DNA from: Flavivirga jejuensis
GTDB taxonomy: Bacteria; Bacteroidota; Bacteroidia; Flavobacteriales; Flavobacteriaceae
Assembly: GCF_030540765.1 (NCBI RefSeq)
Contig: NZ_JAUOEL010000002.1
Location: 186,001-250,000, forward strand
DNA: 64,000 bases
Direction: 5' to 3'
A program made the position numbers and the translations under genes. Numbering within the stretch: position 1 is the stretch's first letter; the number at the start of each line of letters is the position of its first letter. Below, piece after piece: positions 8,067 to 17,700 of the stretch. The notes beneath the pieces were generated by a model that worked only from the letters and a program-made list of their open reading frames with translations, did no database searches and was not told the DNA's origin.

Positions 8067-9131
8067 ATGAAAAAATTTACTTTCTTACTATGTATGTTTT
8101 ATATCCATGGTGCACTATCACAAGTCCTACTTGATGCCGATGGACCTGGTAATACTTACGAATTAATAACTTCGGTTTTAGCGCCTGGTAACAATCCAAT
8201 TGAAGTTCCAGATTGCAATCATGCTTCATTTGGTGAACATATAGATGAAGCTTTTGATAATCAACTAAACACAAATGTTTTTCGTTTTTATATACACACG
8301 ACTCCTGATAATGACCGTTGTACTAATTTTGATAGACAACGCAATGAAATAAAAACCTATGACAAGTCTCCTGCAAATTTATTAGGAACAGAAGATGAAA
8401 CCGTTGTGTATAAATGGAAATTTAAACTGGAATCTGGATTTCAACCATCTCCAAATTTCACACATTTACATCAACTAAAATCTGTTGGTGGTTCATTTGC
8501 AAGCATGCCATTGTACACCCTAACTGTGCGAAAGGCTAGCCCAGATAGAATTGAATTACGTTATGCAGAAACCGATACACAGATCACCTTAAAACGAACA
8601 GATTTAGCTCCTTTTATAGATACTTGGTTAGATGTTACAGAAACTATTAAATATGGCACATCTGGGACTTATGCATTGGAGATAAAAAAGGTTAACGGTG
8701 GTGATATTCTATTCACTTACTCTAATAACTCCATAATAAACTGGAGACCAAATGCAGATTTTGTAAGGCCTAAATGGGGTATTTATAGAAGTTTAAATAA
8801 TGCCCAAGACCTAAGAGATGAAATTGTTTCTTTTGCTAATTTTAGTATTGAAGAATTAGCTCCCTTATCGGTAAGCGATTCAGAAATCAACCATGATACA
8901 TTTTATGTTGCAACAAACCCAGTTGAAAAAATAATGCATTTAAAAAACGTACCAGAAAAGGCTAATTTAATACAACTATTTAGTCTGGATGGAAAAAAAA
9001 TCATGGATAAGACCATTGATTCAGAATCAGAAATTAACTTTGATGTTTCATCCATTTCTAACGGTACTTACATTGTCGTTATCAGAGGTAAACAATTATA
9101 TCAATCAAAACGGATCATTATTTTCCAATAA
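8067..9131 (+). CDS. Secreted jelly-roll (polysaccharide-lyase-like) protein with T9SS sorting domain
   Basis: 354 aa. A signal peptide (MKKFTFLLCMFYIHGALSQ) is followed by a ~240-residue beta-rich domain and a Por-secretion C-terminal domain (about 275-354, NPVEKIMHLKNVPE ... NGTYIVVIRGKQLYQSKRII), so it should be exported by the type IX system. In the catalytic-type domain the phrases QRNEIK (91-96), HLHQLK (133-138) and RPKWGIYRS (234-242) occupy the places of the R..E, Q/H and Y-containing strands of jelly-roll polysaccharide lyases. I cannot name the lyase family; a non-catalytic concanavalin-like fold is also possible. Its operator is shared with the susC upstream region, so a role in the same polysaccharide pathway is plausible. 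Confidence 0.6.
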   Translation: MKKFTFLLCMFYIHGALSQVLLDADGPGNTYELITSVLAPGNNPIEVPDCNHASFGEHIDEAFDNQLNTNVFRFYIHTTPDNDRCTNFDRQRNEIKTYDKSPANLLGTEDETVVYKWKFKLESGFQPSPNFTHLHQLKSVGGSFASMPLYTLTVRKASPDRIELRYAETDTQITLKRTDLAPFIDTWLDVTETIKYGTSGTYALEIKKVNGGDILFTYSNNSIINWRPNADFVRPKWGIYRSLNNAQDLRDEIVSFANFSIEELAPLSVSDSEINHDTFYVATNPVEKIMHLKNVPEKANLIQLFSLDGKKIMDKTIDSESEINFDVSSISNGTYIVVIRGKQLYQSKRIIIFQ

Positions 9132-9305
9132 AAAAAATCTTAAAACTGACTATCCCTGTCTTTGCCAGTAGGTAGATCCGAGGTTAAACCTCGAGAAATT
9201 CTATAGATTAAATCTGGAATTTATATTTAATAACTTACAAATAAAGAATTTCTTGAAACCAACTATTTCTGCCTTTGCTGGCAGCTACGATGTACCCGCA
9301 TCTTT

Positions 9306-9408
9306 TATATATTTATTATTTACTTTTAGTTCACAAATCTTATTTGATAAATAGGAGTTCATGAATCTTCGATTTCTTTGCTCGTCCAAAGAAAAGTAAC
9401 AAACCTGC
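9306..9408 (-). repeat. About 105-bp repeat, inverted partner of 154-258
   Basis: Reverse complement of 154-258 with only a few differences (for example GAACTCC against GAATTCC). It marks the right side of the block from the DUF4198-like gene to the secreted lyase-like gene. Confidence 0.85.
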
Positions 9409-9614
9409 CTAAAAGACGGCAGGCAGGAGAAAAGACGCCCCTTCGAAGGAATTTCTTCTCGCGCTGCGCTTGAGAAGAACCAAGCCCAAATCTTCGCATC
9501 GCCCCACCACACCATCAAAGGCTATGCTCCTGGGTTTCGAAGTTTTTCCCCTTGCGCAACCTGGCTCCTTCGCTAAAACAGTCTACCAGACTGTTTCTTT
9601 ACGCTCGCCCCTCT

Positions 9615-9722
9615 TACGAAGGGTCTGGGCTTGCCCTATGGTCTGTTCTTAACGATTATTTTTGAGCCTTTAAAACTTCATAAATATCTATTTAGACATC
9701 AATATTTGTGGGTACACTGTAG
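9615..9722 (+). repeat. Repeat, inverted partner of 41411-41522
   Basis: The core TTATTTTTGAGCCTTTAAAA followed by CATC-ATATTTGTGGG and a CTGTAGC/CTGCAAC end occurs on the other strand at 41411-41522, with scattered substitutions and small gaps. The GC-richer side (GGTCTGGG) is partly conserved too. Confidence 0.7.
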
Positions 9723-9865
9723 CTTTGCAGCCAGGTTCACGGGAATGACAATTTTAACGAAAACCTACAGGCAGGGCCTAGGGAATTCTATTCGAAATGA
9801 ATGACCCCGCAGCAAGCTGACGAGGTATCAAGCGGAAAAATATTTTTAGATTAAAGTTTTAACCT

Positions 9866-11308
9866 TTATATTTCCTTTCCGTTAATTTTAAAGGTCCAAG
9901 CCTCAGTTTTTCCAACTTCTTCTAATACCGTTTTAGATATCTTAATAGTTAATCCTTTGCCTTCAATAAATTCCCATTCTAAAGGTTCATCATACCCTAA
10001 AAGCATGACTTTTGAATTAGGCTCTGGTTGTAAATGCTTAAAAGTTATTTCCTTATTTGGCTGTACCAAGGATATTGCAAAGTAAACAGATTGTCCTTTC
10101 TTTTTTGTGTATTTGATGGTTTCTCCTTGTTGATAGTTTCCTATTAGTTTTTCAGTCTTGAAAATGGCCTCATTATTAACAGAGAGCCACTTACCAATAG
10201 TTTCTAGTCTTTCTACACTAGGTTCGGGGATTATTCCATCTGCCTTTGGTCCAACGTTAAGAAGGTAATTACCTCCTTTGGCTGCGGCATCAATCAAATG
10301 GTGAACAAGGGTTTCTGCAGATTTCCAATTATCATCCGTTTTTTTATATCCCCAGGTATCATTCATCGTCATACAAGATTCCCAGTCCATAGTAGAAGTT
10401 CCTGCTAAAATTTGCTTTTCTGGAGTTCCAAAGTCACCCGCATAATCAAAATCATCATTATTCATTCCTTGATACCCTTGGCGGCCTTTATCTATACGGT
10501 TATTAATAATAATACTTGGTTTTAAAGATCTTATATATTGGTATAGTTCCAGTCCGTTTTCATGGGTGTATTCTGGCATCCATTCGCCATCAAACCAAAG
10601 AATTTCTGGGTCATAACTTTCAATTAGCTCTTTTAATTGAGGCTTAAGGTAGTTTTCAAGGTAACTAGGAAATTCTGGGTTAATCCTTGTATGGTCATGT
10701 TCTCCAGAATTATATTCAGGTTCATTAATCGCCTGTGCTTGTGGGTGGTGCCAATCCATTATAGAATGGTACAGACCAAACTTAATGCCTTGCTTTTTAC
10801 AGGCTTCAGATAATTGTTTTAAAATATCCTTTCCATACGAGGTATAATCCACTATGTCGTATTCTGATACTTTAGAATCCCAAAGAGCAAAACCATCGTG
10901 GTGTTTGGATGTAATAACAACATATTTCATCCCAGCCTCTTTTATCAAACTTGCCCATTTATTGGCATCAAAATTAGTAGGAACAAATTGTTTTGAAAAT
11001 GCTTCGTATTCTTTAATTGGTATTTGAGCATCATTCATAATCCACTCGCCACCAACAACTCCATTAATTTCTTTTTCTTGATATATACCCGCAGGAACCG
11101 CATAGGGTCCCCAATGGATAAACATTCCGAACTTTGCTTCTCGCCACCAAGTCATCCTTTTATTAAAGTCTTCTTTAGACTCTTCTAGATAATTTACATT
11201 TTCAACCTGAGTCAATTCTTGCTTTTTATGCTCCTTACATGATAATAAGGAAACACAAATAAACACAACCATAAAAGCTTTTACTACTATTAGTTCTTTT
11301 TTCATCAT
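9866..11308 (-). CDS. Alpha-L-fucosidase (GH29) lipoprotein
   Basis: About 480 aa from the ATG pair at 11308/11305; an upstream TTG extension of 16 residues is less likely because the lipoprotein signal (MMKKELIVVKAFMVVFICVS, then LLSC with Cys24) then sits in the middle. GH29 hallmarks are clear: KFGMFIHWGPYAVPAG near residue 59-74, YVVITSKHHDGFALWDS near 129-145, GIKFGLYHSIMDWHHP near 174, and EILWFDGEW with the expected nucleophile Asp240. It removes alpha-linked L-fucose from glycans at the cell surface or in the periplasm. With the SusCD pair (13296-17929) and the lyase-like secreted protein it suggests use of a fucose-containing polysaccharide. The acid/base residue varies within this family and was not assigned. 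Confidence 0.93.
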   Translation of the reverse strand: MMKKELIVVKAFMVVFICVSLLSCKEHKKQELTQVENVNYLEESKEDFNKRMTWWREAKFGMFIHWGPYAVPAGIYQEKEINGVVGGEWIMNDAQIPIKEYEAFSKQFVPTNFDANKWASLIKEAGMKYVVITSKHHDGFALWDSKVSEYDIVDYTSYGKDILKQLSEACKKQGIKFGLYHSIMDWHHPQAQAINEPEYNSGEHDHTRINPEFPSYLENYLKPQLKELIESYDPEILWFDGEWMPEYTHENGLELYQYIRSLKPSIIINNRIDKGRQGYQGMNNDDFDYAGDFGTPEKQILAGTSTMDWESCMTMNDTWGYKKTDDNWKSAETLVHHLIDAAAKGGNYLLNVGPKADGIIPEPSVERLETIGKWLSVNNEAIFKTEKLIGNYQQGETIKYTKKKGQSVYFAISLVQPNKEITFKHLQPEPNSKVMLLGYDEPLEWEFIEGKGLTIKISKTVLEEVGKTEAWTFKINGKEI

Positions 11309-11619
11309 GATTTCATTTTGGTTTTGTACAGTTAATTTTATTGTTTCTAAATTCAAAGAATTTAAGGTTCAATATTGTTATTATCTGACTTTGTAAATAT
11401 TTTTACTAAGCTAATAAATAAGATTATAATTCGTTGCCCTTTGATCATAAAAATACAAGCTGCGGTTTCTATAACTTACTATAATACACATCCATACAAC
11501 TTAACAATTGCTTCTTTACTTCTAAGAATTCCCATTTCAAAAAGCATATTTTAAACCTAATAGACACTAACACTAACATGGAATAACATTACCATTTGGA
11601 AAAAATGAGACCGCCATAT

Positions 11620-12150
11620 CATCCAGAAGGTTATCGAAAACAAACTATATTTTGTTTGAAGATATAAGCGAAGCTTACGACTGAAGAAGCTCTTATATTT
11701 TAATGATTTATTTTTAAGATTCTTCGCTTTGCTACCATTGACGTTTTTTATAAATGATTAATTTTCAATCGTTTGTTCATTCAGAGCACAGCGAAGAATC
11801 TTTATTATTAATCTCTAAAGATTCTTCAGTTGTACCTCCCTGTCTGCCGATTCTTAGGCAGGCTTTTGAATGACACTAGCCTTTGCAAACATAGAATGAC
11901 AAATACTTTACTACCATTGACGTGTTTTATAAACAACTAACTTTCAAGCACTTGTCATTCAGAGCGCAGCGAAGAATCTTTATAATTAATCTCTAAAGAT
12001 TCTTCAGTCGTACCTCCCTGTCTGCCGATTCTTAGGCAGGCTTCTGAATGACACCCGTATTACGTCATTTCATCCGCTAGTTAAAATTTTTAACACAGAT
12101 CTCTGAATGAACAAAGCTCATCACTTTTTAAACAGTCCCGTTTAAATTAA
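11620..12150. repeat. Dispersed palindromic repeats, copy B (three modules in mixed orientation)
   Basis: The 834-bp gap between the PepSY gene and the fucosidase is mostly repeat. One plus-strand module (11630-11760: CAGAAGGTTATCGAAAACAA ... GCGAAGCTTACGACTGAAG) is followed by two minus-strand modules (about 11735-11900 and 11925-12110), each with the GAAGAATCTTTA / TAAAGATTCTTC hairpin and a CTGTCTGCCGATTCTTAGGC insert. It ends with CACTTTTTAAACAGTCCCG, a degenerate form of the CTGTCTAAAAA terminal repeat. 11357-11619 holds nothing recognisable. Confidence 0.8.
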
Positions 12151-12190
12151 CAATTCCAAATTGATATTATAATCACTCTCATTACAAAAA

Positions 12191-12895
12191 CTATCTGATT
12201 GTTCTCTTTTTTATCTTTCTAATACTTGGAGAAGACACATACCATAAAACAAACCCACTAATAACAGTAAAAACACCTAACAGAGAAAATATTCTTAAAA
12301 GTAAATTATTCATATCATCTCTTCCTTCAAAATCCATGGTATGAGTCATCCACAGAAAATCGAAAATACGCCAATCTCGATGTCTAATAGATTCAAATGA
12401 ACCGTTTTTAGCGTTGATATAGGCTCTTATTTTATCTTTTCCTTCATAGGTAATTACATAAACAGGAAGTGGTTTTCCTCTATACTCATGATGTTTACCT
12501 GTTTCGGTGATTTTTTCTATTGTTTTCACTTTAAAATTAGGCTTCACGTGCTGTGATGCTATTTTTAGTGCTTCTGGTTCTAAAATTTCCTTTTTAAGTT
12601 CACCCGTTCTCGCATGTATTAATGTTTTATTATTAACCCAATAATAGGGTTCTTCGTTAATATTCTTTAAAACAAGTGTCTCTACTTGTTCCTTCTCCAA
12701 AGGAAAAGGGTTTATCAAATTTTCAAAAATAGACAGCTCCTTTTTTTCTTTTAAAAAATGGTCGCCATGAATTTCATCTAAATTCGTCCAACTAAAATAT
12801 AGTCCGCTAACGGTCCACATTAAAAACTGTATGCCCAAAAACAGACCTAAATATCTATGTGATTTTCTTATAAATTTTGTTTTACTTATTCTCAT
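12191..12895 (-). CDS. PepSY-associated transmembrane protein
   Basis: 234 aa. It starts with a basic segment and HRYLGLFLGIQFLMWTVSGL (TM1, about 14-34), followed by a ~150-residue outside loop of PepSY type (two strands around VYVITYEGKDKIRAYINAKN, then GSFESIRHRDWRIFDFLW), then TM2 (about 200-222, IFSLLGVFTVISGFVLWYV) and a short basic tail. The HRYLG and W-x-SG phrases are typical of PepSY_TM proteins that occur beside iron and TonB transport genes in Bacteroidota. It is shorter than the four-helix ferric reductase type. The gene is isolated by repeats on both sides, so its functional partner cannot be inferred from position. Confidence 0.8.
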   Translation of the reverse strand: MRISKTKFIRKSHRYLGLFLGIQFLMWTVSGLYFSWTNLDEIHGDHFLKEKKELSIFENLINPFPLEKEQVETLVLKNINEEPYYWVNNKTLIHARTGELKKEILEPEALKIASQHVKPNFKVKTIEKITETGKHHEYRGKPLPVYVITYEGKDKIRAYINAKNGSFESIRHRDWRIFDFLWMTHTMDFEGRDDMNNLLLRIFSLLGVFTVISGFVLWYVSSPSIRKIKKRTIR

Positions 12896-12917
12896 ATTTT
12901 TTTATTGTAAAATAGAT

Positions 12918-13280
12918 GAGGCTGTCTAAAAAAGTATCATTCAGAAGGCTATCGAAAACAAAATATATTTTGTTTTAAGATATAAGCGAAGCTTACGACT
13001 GAAGAAGCTTTAGAGATTAATGATAAAGATTCTTCGCTTCCATTGACGTTATTTTTTAAGATGTTGTTTTTCATAACATTAAAAATATTCGATCATGTGG
13101 ATTCCTGCCTTCGCAAGAATGACAAAAAAACTACTAACCTGACCATACTCTATAACGTCATTTCCTCCACTTGATATTTTTTTTATCTCAGGTTTCTGAA
13201 TGACACAAACCTTTTACAAACATAGGATGGCAAACGCGTTACTCCGAATGACAAAATCCCTCACTTTTTTAGACAGCTCC
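12918..13280 (+). mobile_element. MITE-like element with terminal inverted repeats (copy C of the dispersed repeat)
   Basis: The left end GAGGCTGTCTAAAAAAGT (12918-12935) pairs with the right end ACTTTTTTAGACAGCTCC (13263-13280); CTGTCTAAAAAAGT is identical in both. Inside is the palindrome module (CTATCGAAAACAAAATATAT ...), the AGCGAAGCTTACGACTGAAG joint and part of the GATTCTTCGC module. There is no open reading frame. The ends resemble those of full-size insertion sequences. A target-site duplication was not obvious. Confidence 0.75.
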
Positions 13281-13295
13281 ATTGTATTATTTATA

Positions 13296-14759
13296 CTAGT
13301 TATAACCTGTGGTTTGTTTAATACCCGAAGCATTTACTTCTGATGATGGAATTGGATAAATAACCTTGTTCGAGCTAGCAGAAATGACTAGGTTTTCTAT
13401 ATTAACCCCTGTATTTACATGGTCTTCTGCCAAACGAATCACATCTTTTCCTAATCGGATATAATCATGTATTCCATGACCTTCTAGTGCCAGTTCTTTT
13501 CTTCGTTCTTTAAAAATACGTTCTTTAAGAGCGTCTCCAATTTCTGTTGCCTGATGTGTAGCAAAATCTGAAGTTCTTTTCTCTATTAAGGTGTTAAGAA
13601 AAACGAGTGCTTCAGGATCTCCTCCTCCTGCTCCATTAGCACAAGCTTCGGCTGCAATTAAATATATTTCAGATAAACGAATAACAGGAATATTATGTAT
13701 ACTCAAACCACCACCATCTGCTCTATTTATATATTTTACAAACGCCATATTAGTTCCTTCTTTGTCGGTTTTTAAAAGACTCGCTCTAGGGTCGTCTGTA
13801 TATTCATTAAGTAAGTTTACAAAAACCGAAGTACTAATCACATCGCCTTGCCCACCTTCGTCATGATTGAATTGTGCTCCCAAACCATTACTACCTAAAG
13901 AATTTTCTTCAGTAATACTTATTTCAAATAACGATTCTGATGTATAATCATTAAAAACATAATTATCTACGGTCATTAAATTAGAGGCACCTTTAACACT
14001 TAGCACCTCTGTTGCATAATCCAGAGCGTTATCCCAATCCTCTTTATATAGGTATATTCTGGATAAAAGAGCATGTACGCCTGTTTTGGTTATAAATTTT
14101 GTACTTCCTTCCTCCCAGGTATTATCATTAAGGAGTTCTAACGCCATGTTCATATCTAATATAATCTGCTCGTAAGTTTGTCCTAAAGTACTTCGTTCTA
14201 CAGTGTTTTCTGTTGAAGACAAATTTAATGGCAGTCCTTGTGCATTCGAACCTTCTTTAATCCATATCCATGGGTAGGTAAAAGTTCTTGATAAATCGAA
14301 ATAAATCATCCCTCGTAATGCTAATGCTTCTGCTTTAATTTTTATTTTTTCAGCATCGTTCCCATCCGATTCATCAATATAATCCAATACGATATTAAGG
14401 TTACTTATTGTTTTGTAAGCTTGGTTCCATAAACTAGCTGCACTTCCACTATTTGTTGTGCTTTCTTCATTTTTGTACTCGATGAGTTCGTAGGTTCTGG
14501 GGTTATAATTGGTTTGTACATATCTAAAATCGGCACTCTTTACAGCAGCTCTTTTGTACAAAACCCGACCTAAATAATCAGATCTGGAAAGTTCGTTATA
14601 AGCCCCTATTAATACCTTTTCTAGATTTTCGGTAGAACCATAAACAAGATTTTCGGAAATAACATGGTTAGGATATTGATCCAATACAGCTTCATTACAT
14701 GCCACCATACCAAATACTATGAATGCGACTAATATTCTTTTTATACTATTCATTTTCAA
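13296..14759 (-). CDS. SusD/RagB-family glycan-binding lipoprotein
   Basis: 487 aa. A lipoprotein signal (MKMNSIKRILVAFIVFGMVAC) is followed by DQYPNHVISENLVY. The body has the SusD-like TPR layout: LEKVLIGAYNELSRSDYLGR, the IKAEALALRGMIYFDLSRTF motif, LLSRIYLYKEDWDNALDYAT, and the C-terminal IHNIPVIRLSEIYLIAAEAC plus RIFKERRKELALEGHGIHDY and KVIYPIPSSEVNAS. It binds oligosaccharide at the cell surface and works as a lid on the adjacent SusC channel. It follows susC with a 5-base gap, so the two form one transcription unit. Confidence 0.95.
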   Translation of the reverse strand: MKMNSIKRILVAFIVFGMVACNEAVLDQYPNHVISENLVYGSTENLEKVLIGAYNELSRSDYLGRVLYKRAAVKSADFRYVQTNYNPRTYELIEYKNEESTTNSGSAASLWNQAYKTISNLNIVLDYIDESDGNDAEKIKIKAEALALRGMIYFDLSRTFTYPWIWIKEGSNAQGLPLNLSSTENTVERSTLGQTYEQIILDMNMALELLNDNTWEEGSTKFITKTGVHALLSRIYLYKEDWDNALDYATEVLSVKGASNLMTVDNYVFNDYTSESLFEISITEENSLGSNGLGAQFNHDEGGQGDVISTSVFVNLLNEYTDDPRASLLKTDKEGTNMAFVKYINRADGGGLSIHNIPVIRLSEIYLIAAEACANGAGGGDPEALVFLNTLIEKRTSDFATHQATEIGDALKERIFKERRKELALEGHGIHDYIRLGKDVIRLAEDHVNTGVNIENLVISASSNKVIYPIPSSEVNASGIKQTTGYN

Positions 14760-14764
14760 TATTT

Positions 14765-17700
14765 TTATAATTTAACTTGTACACCTAAAGTGACACTTGT
14801 TGCTGTAGGGACTTGAAAGAAGTTTACACCATTACTAACTGCTTCTGGATCGAAACCATCTAACTCTGTAAGTAAAAACAAGTTTTCCCCTTGTAAATAA
14901 ATGGTTGTATCTTCTATGAATTTAGCAGAAACAGGAAGTTTATAATTAAGCCTTACATTTTTTAGTTTTAAATAATCTGCACTATATAAATGTCTTGTAG
15001 AAACATCGTTAGAAAAACTATTGTTTCCATTAATTCTAATAGGAACATTGGAATTTACATTATTAGGATTCCATGGGCTTAGCTGTGCGGTCGTATTGGT
15101 AAATTGAGGAGAAAAACCATCGTCATCTCTTTTAAATGCCGTATAGTCATAAGCATTCGCACCAAGTCCAAAAGTAAATAAGAAACTTAAATCGAAGCTT
15201 TTATATGTTAGCTGATTATGAAAACCACCTTGTACATCTGGTATAGCATTACCAAAAACACCAAAACCAGCCTGAGTGGCATCGGTTGTAATGACTCCTG
15301 TTCTAACACCATTTTCTAAAACATAGTATTGTGCCATTCCGTTTGTTTTATCGACACCTGCATAGTCTCTTAAATAAAATGAATTAAGGCTTTCTCCTTC
15401 TTTTATAATAATTGGATTTTGTCCATTTCCAGAACTGTAGCTAGAGATGATATCCGATTTTAGTTTTGTGATCTTATTTTCTAAAAATGTTAAATTTAAG
15501 CTGGTGTTCCATAAAAAATTCTGAAATATTATTGGTGTCGCAGCAAGCTCTAGTTCCCAACCTTCGTTTTTCATCGCTCCAAAATTCTGCAACTGCTCTG
15601 TAAAACCTGCGGTTCCCGAAACTGGAACATTCATTAATAAATCTTCGGTATGCTTTGAAAAATATTCTACTGTAATATCAATATTGGAAAACAAAGTGGC
15701 ATCCAGTCCTACATTAAAACTTTTACTAAACTCCCAGGACAAATCTGTATTTTGCAATTGGCCATACGAAAGTCCAGAGCTTCCTCCATACCCTTTTCCA
15801 TCCGAATCAAAAAATGCTAAAGCCGCATAATTTTGAGATGGCAGATTACCATTGGTTCCATAACTGCTTCTTAATTTTAAATAATTAATGAACTCCGAAT
15901 TAATAAAGGATTCTTTAGAGAGCACCCATCCTCCTGAAACAGACCAAAAGTTACCCCATTTAGAGGCTTCCCCAAATCTGGAAGAACCATCTCTTCTAAA
16001 GCTGGCTGAAACAAGATACTTACTATCAAAGCCATAATGTGCACGTGAAAAATAAGATAAGAGCGCATAGTTTTCGGCTTGTCCGCTCCAGGACCATAAT
16101 GTACCTATACTACTTGAAGATAAGAGATCACTATCTAAAACATCGTAACCATAATTATTTATAGAGGTCATTTTAGATTGCTGTAACTCTCCCCCAGCTA
16201 AAAGCTCTATTTTATGCTTTTCTATAAGTGTTTTATAGTTTAAAATATTCGAGGTTGTATATTGTGAAATCTCACTTTTCACTCTATTTAAAACACCATT
16301 CCAGATACCTCCTCCAGCTCCAAACTCTTTATTATCGTATAAGGTTTCATCTACTGTTTGGTGGTCTATGCCATATGTTGTACTAAACTCTAAATTTTTT
16401 GATAGATCTATTTTAGCAAAAAAATGACCTCTAACTCTAAATTCGGTATTTTCATAAACGCCTACATCAATAACTCCTAACGGATTGGCATTCTTTTCAA
16501 TCAGATTTGGTAAATCGGCATAGCCTCCATACCCATTTTCATCATAAATTTTTGCGGCTGGAGGAAGCACACGTGCCAAATAAACAGGATTTAAACCACC
16601 TGCATAATCACCATCATACAATCCAGAATTTCTTATCGATCTGCTTATTGAAAGATTAGTTCCCAGTACCAGCCAATCTCTGCTTTGGTTTTCTAAATTT
16701 ATTCGCCCCGAATATTTCTTAAAATCAGATTCAATAACGGTGCCTTCCTGGTTAAAATAATTCCCCGAAATATAAAACGTCGTTTTACCTTCCTTACCAC
16801 TTGCAGACAGGTTATAGTTATCGGTACTACCAGATCTATAAATGGCATCTACCCAATCTGAATTAGCGTCTGTAGTACCATAAATACTTTCATAATCCTG
16901 CCTCGCCGAATCTTGATAATTACCAAGAAGCGCCGCATCGTTATAAACTCTGGTAAACTCACTATTTTCGTTATTCTGAATATATTGATGTAATTGACCT
17001 TCTAACCACAAGCTTTTAAATTCTTGATTGTTAATTAATCGTTCTTTTGTTAGATTTTTTGATACTCCAGTTTGTATATCCAGAATGATTTCAGTTTTAT
17101 CCGATCTTCCTTTTTTGGTAGTAATAAGTACAACACCATTAGCTGCTCTAGACCCGTATAAAGAAGCTGCTGCTGCATCTTTTAATACAGTAACATTTTC
17201 AATATCATTAGAGTTTATTGTAGATAAGGGGTTATAAGCTATAGCGCCTTGTTCATAATCACCAGCTCTTAATGTAGCGTCTGTATTTATTACAATACCA
17301 TCTATAACATATAAGGGCTCTTTATTTCCATTTATAGAACCTATCCCTCGAATTTGAATATTCGATCGCCCTCCTGGTTGACCAGAAGTAAAAGAATTTA
17401 ACCCAGAAACGCGTCCCTTAAGAGCCGATTCAAAACTAGCTGTACCGCCTTTAGTAAGGTGCTCCTTTTTAATTTTTTTTGCAGAACCTGTAAAACTTTC
17501 TTTTGTAGAAGTTCCATAAGCTGTAATAACCACATTATCCAATTCGGTAACAGTCTCGGTCATAGTAACAATAATTGTTTCTTGACCACTAAAAGGCACC
17601 GTCATGGTCTTATAACCTACAGAGCTGAATGTTAGTATGCTATTTTCGGAAATCTCTAAAGAAAATCCACCATTAAAATCTGTGATCGCACCTTTATTAG

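Larger units (their letters stand above)
9132..9865. repeat. Mosaic of degenerate intergenic repeats, no gene
   Basis: This 730-bp gap holds several repeat fragments. AAAAATCTTAAAACTGACTAT at its start recurs in part at 20561. AAAGAATTTCTTGAAAC at 9243 recurs at 63045. 9306-9408 is the inverted partner of 154-258. A GC-richer block (9410-9650) follows, and 9615-9722 is the inverted partner of 41411-41522. Short open frames in both directions here have no start signal or family resemblance and are treated as non-coding. Confidence 0.7.

Noticed and set aside
9285-9652. Short open frames on both strands (77 and 60 aa) in the GC-richer repeat block.
   Set aside because: They overlap dispersed repeats, have no family resemblance or start context, and part of the sequence recurs as an inverted noncoding copy at 154-258.
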